From: Polyangia bacterium
GTDB lineage: Bacteria > Myxococcota_A > Polyangia > Nannocystales > Nannocystaceae
Length of the DNA: 64,000 nucleotides
Reading direction: 5' to 3'
NCBI GenBank assembly: GCA_030429545.1
Contig: JAUIFF010000002.1
Location: 62,001-126,000, forward strand
Shown here: positions 63,162 through 64,000 of the stretch, piece by piece
Layout of the letters: each line of letters begins with the position of its first letter
Numbering within the stretch: position 1 is the stretch's first letter
Notes under the pieces: model-generated
What the model was told of the DNA's origin: nothing
Database searches by the model: none
Seen by the model: only the letters and a program-made list of their open reading frames with translations
Program-made: the position numbers and the translations under genes

Positions 63162-64000
63162 TTACCCCGAGGTTGCGTCCAGATATCCGCGGGCCTGCAA
63201 CCGGGCCACGCGTTCAAAATAGGCCACCCTGGCGTCGGCAGCCGAGTTAAACACCATGCTCTGGACCCGGACCGCCTGTCCGCGGGGGCCCCATCGCAAC
63301 TTGAGTCGCTTGCGTTCGAGCGAGACTTGAAAGACTTCTTCGGTGGCACCGCGACGGCGGGCAAAGGTCCGGGTCTCGACCGCGATGTCGTCGGGTTTTT
63401 GGTCGCGCTGGCTACGACGCCGCTCCTCTTCGCGGGCGTGGCACAGCCGCAGGGCAATCAGGTGGGCGCAGGGGCCCTCCTTGAGTTTGTGCTTGCGATA
63501 AAAGTTGCAGGTACACTCAGCCTTGCGCACACGGCCATCGTCGTCGAGGCGAATGACCGGGCGATACTCGCGTTTGTCGGCCGCGACCACGACCTTGCCG
63601 GTGAGCTCCAGGCCGACGCCGTGGATCCGGTTTTCGCTGACAATGCTGACGTGGTCGCCGGCCAACAGGTCGTGGGCCACGCGCTCGCGCTTGTTGCGAA
63701 ACTGCAGGCGGTCGAGGTTGAGCTCGGCGCCGACCAAGGGCCGCAGGCGGTAGATGTCGCGGGCCAGGTCGTACATGATCTGGCCGTGTTGACACCCGAG
63801 TTGGAGGGCCTGCAGCACATCCTTGGGTTCCTTGCCGAGGGCCTTGGCAATCTCGGCCGCACTCGCCCGCCACTTGTCTTGCAGGTAGTTGGCGATGTCC
63901 CCGAGCAGTTGCTTTGCCCGGTCGGTCGCCCCGCGTGGGAGCAACAGGTCAAAGCTGACAGCCTGGGCCCAGTTGGAGGCGGTAAAGCCCGAGAGCCCCA
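63162..64000 (-). CDS. Winged-helix / SWIM zinc-finger / WGR-like protein, 5' end outside window
   Basis: 278 residues are visible, open to the right edge, so the start is missing; the TTG at 63944 is internal. A helical winged-helix-like segment comes first (LLGDIANYLQDKWRASAAEIAKALGKEPKDV, then GQIMYDLARDIYRLRP). Then comes a SWIM zinc finger with Cys-x-Cys at AECTCNFY and Cys-x-His at EGPCAHLI. The C-terminal ~60 residues resemble a WGR domain (KLRWGPRGQAVRVQ, then ADARVAYFERVARLQARGY). It is coupled to the reverse transcriptase by TAAATG. WHSWIM proteins accompany reverse transcriptases in the computationally defined type XIII retrons, as I recall that classification. Its function there is not established; nucleic-acid binding is likely. 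Confidence 0.9.
   Translation of the reverse strand, partial: GLSGFTASNWAQAVSFDLLLPRGATDRAKQLLGDIANYLQDKWRASAAEIAKALGKEPKDVLQALQLGCQHGQIMYDLARDIYRLRPLVGAELNLDRLQFRNKRERVAHDLLAGDHVSIVSENRIHGVGLELTGKVVVAADKREYRPVIRLDDDGRVRKAECTCNFYRKHKLKEGPCAHLIALRLCHAREEERRRSQRDQKPDDIAVETRTFARRRGATEEVFQVSLERKRLKLRWGPRGQAVRVQSMVFNSAADARVAYFERVARLQARGYLDATSG

Overview
The window looks like chromosomal DNA of a myxobacterium, most likely from the Nannocystaceae (Plesiocystis, Enhygromyxa or Nannocystis type). The reasons are high GC content, very many predicted lipoproteins with long Ser/Thr/Asp/Glu linkers behind the lipid cysteine, a myxobacterial Cys-rich (DUF4215-type) repeat, a Gly/Cys-rich surface protein with a MYXO-CTERM-like tail, a hybrid histidine kinase, and a retron-type reverse transcriptase. 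This placement is inference from style and gene content. No rRNA is present, and the only tRNA is a tRNA-Ser(TGA).

Layout. Positions 1-15,950 hold lipoproteins (two are endonuclease/exonuclease/phosphatase-fold proteins), a di-heme cytochrome c peroxidase, a polytopic membrane protein, xseA, a hybrid histidine kinase, a YHS-domain lipoprotein, a voltage-gated-type K+ channel and a LysM/MepA murein endopeptidase. Positions 16,255-21,116 are an ileS-hisS pair with a 4-nt overlap. Next come a non-coding stretch with a ~107-bp inverted repeat, an Omp85-like barrel protein, a membrane protein whose 3' end is tandemly duplicated, the Gly/Cys-rich protein, feoAB, a tandem-repeat array touching tRNA-Ser, an HD phosphohydrolase and a DTW-domain tRNA-modifying enzyme. 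From 31,502 to 38,315 (minus strand) lie a C-type-lectin-like lipoprotein, an orphan BY-kinase (Wzc type), a beta-propeller lipoprotein and an MFS transporter. Positions 38,681-47,372 form a TonB module: tonB, exbB, two exbD genes, a large TonB-dependent receptor, a lysozyme-fold-like lipoprotein and a beta-helix lipoprotein. A cytochrome P450 and a roadblock protein follow.

Positions 49,915-61,782 form a sulfur-metabolism island. An eight-gene minus-strand operon reads: persulfide-dioxygenase-like MBL protein, two YeeE/YedE sulfur-transport half-proteins, a fused FeS/NrfD membrane subunit, a cytoplasmic-looking molybdopterin oxidoreductase, a TorD chaperone and a SulP transporter. A sigma-54 activator sits upstream, and a second SulP gene is transcribed away from it. 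I find a good -24/-12 sigma-54 promoter in front of both the operon and the divergent sulP gene, with a shared GATGTTGCA word 75-100 bp upstream of each. This suggests one sensor-less FisR-like activator drives both units, plausibly for sulfite or sulfane-sulfur oxidation and sulfate export.

The right edge (61,857 to the end) holds the most interesting locus: a retron-type reverse transcriptase with the NAxxH and VTG retron hallmarks. Its start codon abuts the stop codon of a winged-helix/SWIM/WGR-like protein that runs off the window. The arrangement resembles the computationally defined type XIII retrons (reverse transcriptase plus WHSWIM proteins). The msr-msd RNA and any second WHSWIM gene should lie beyond position 64,000.
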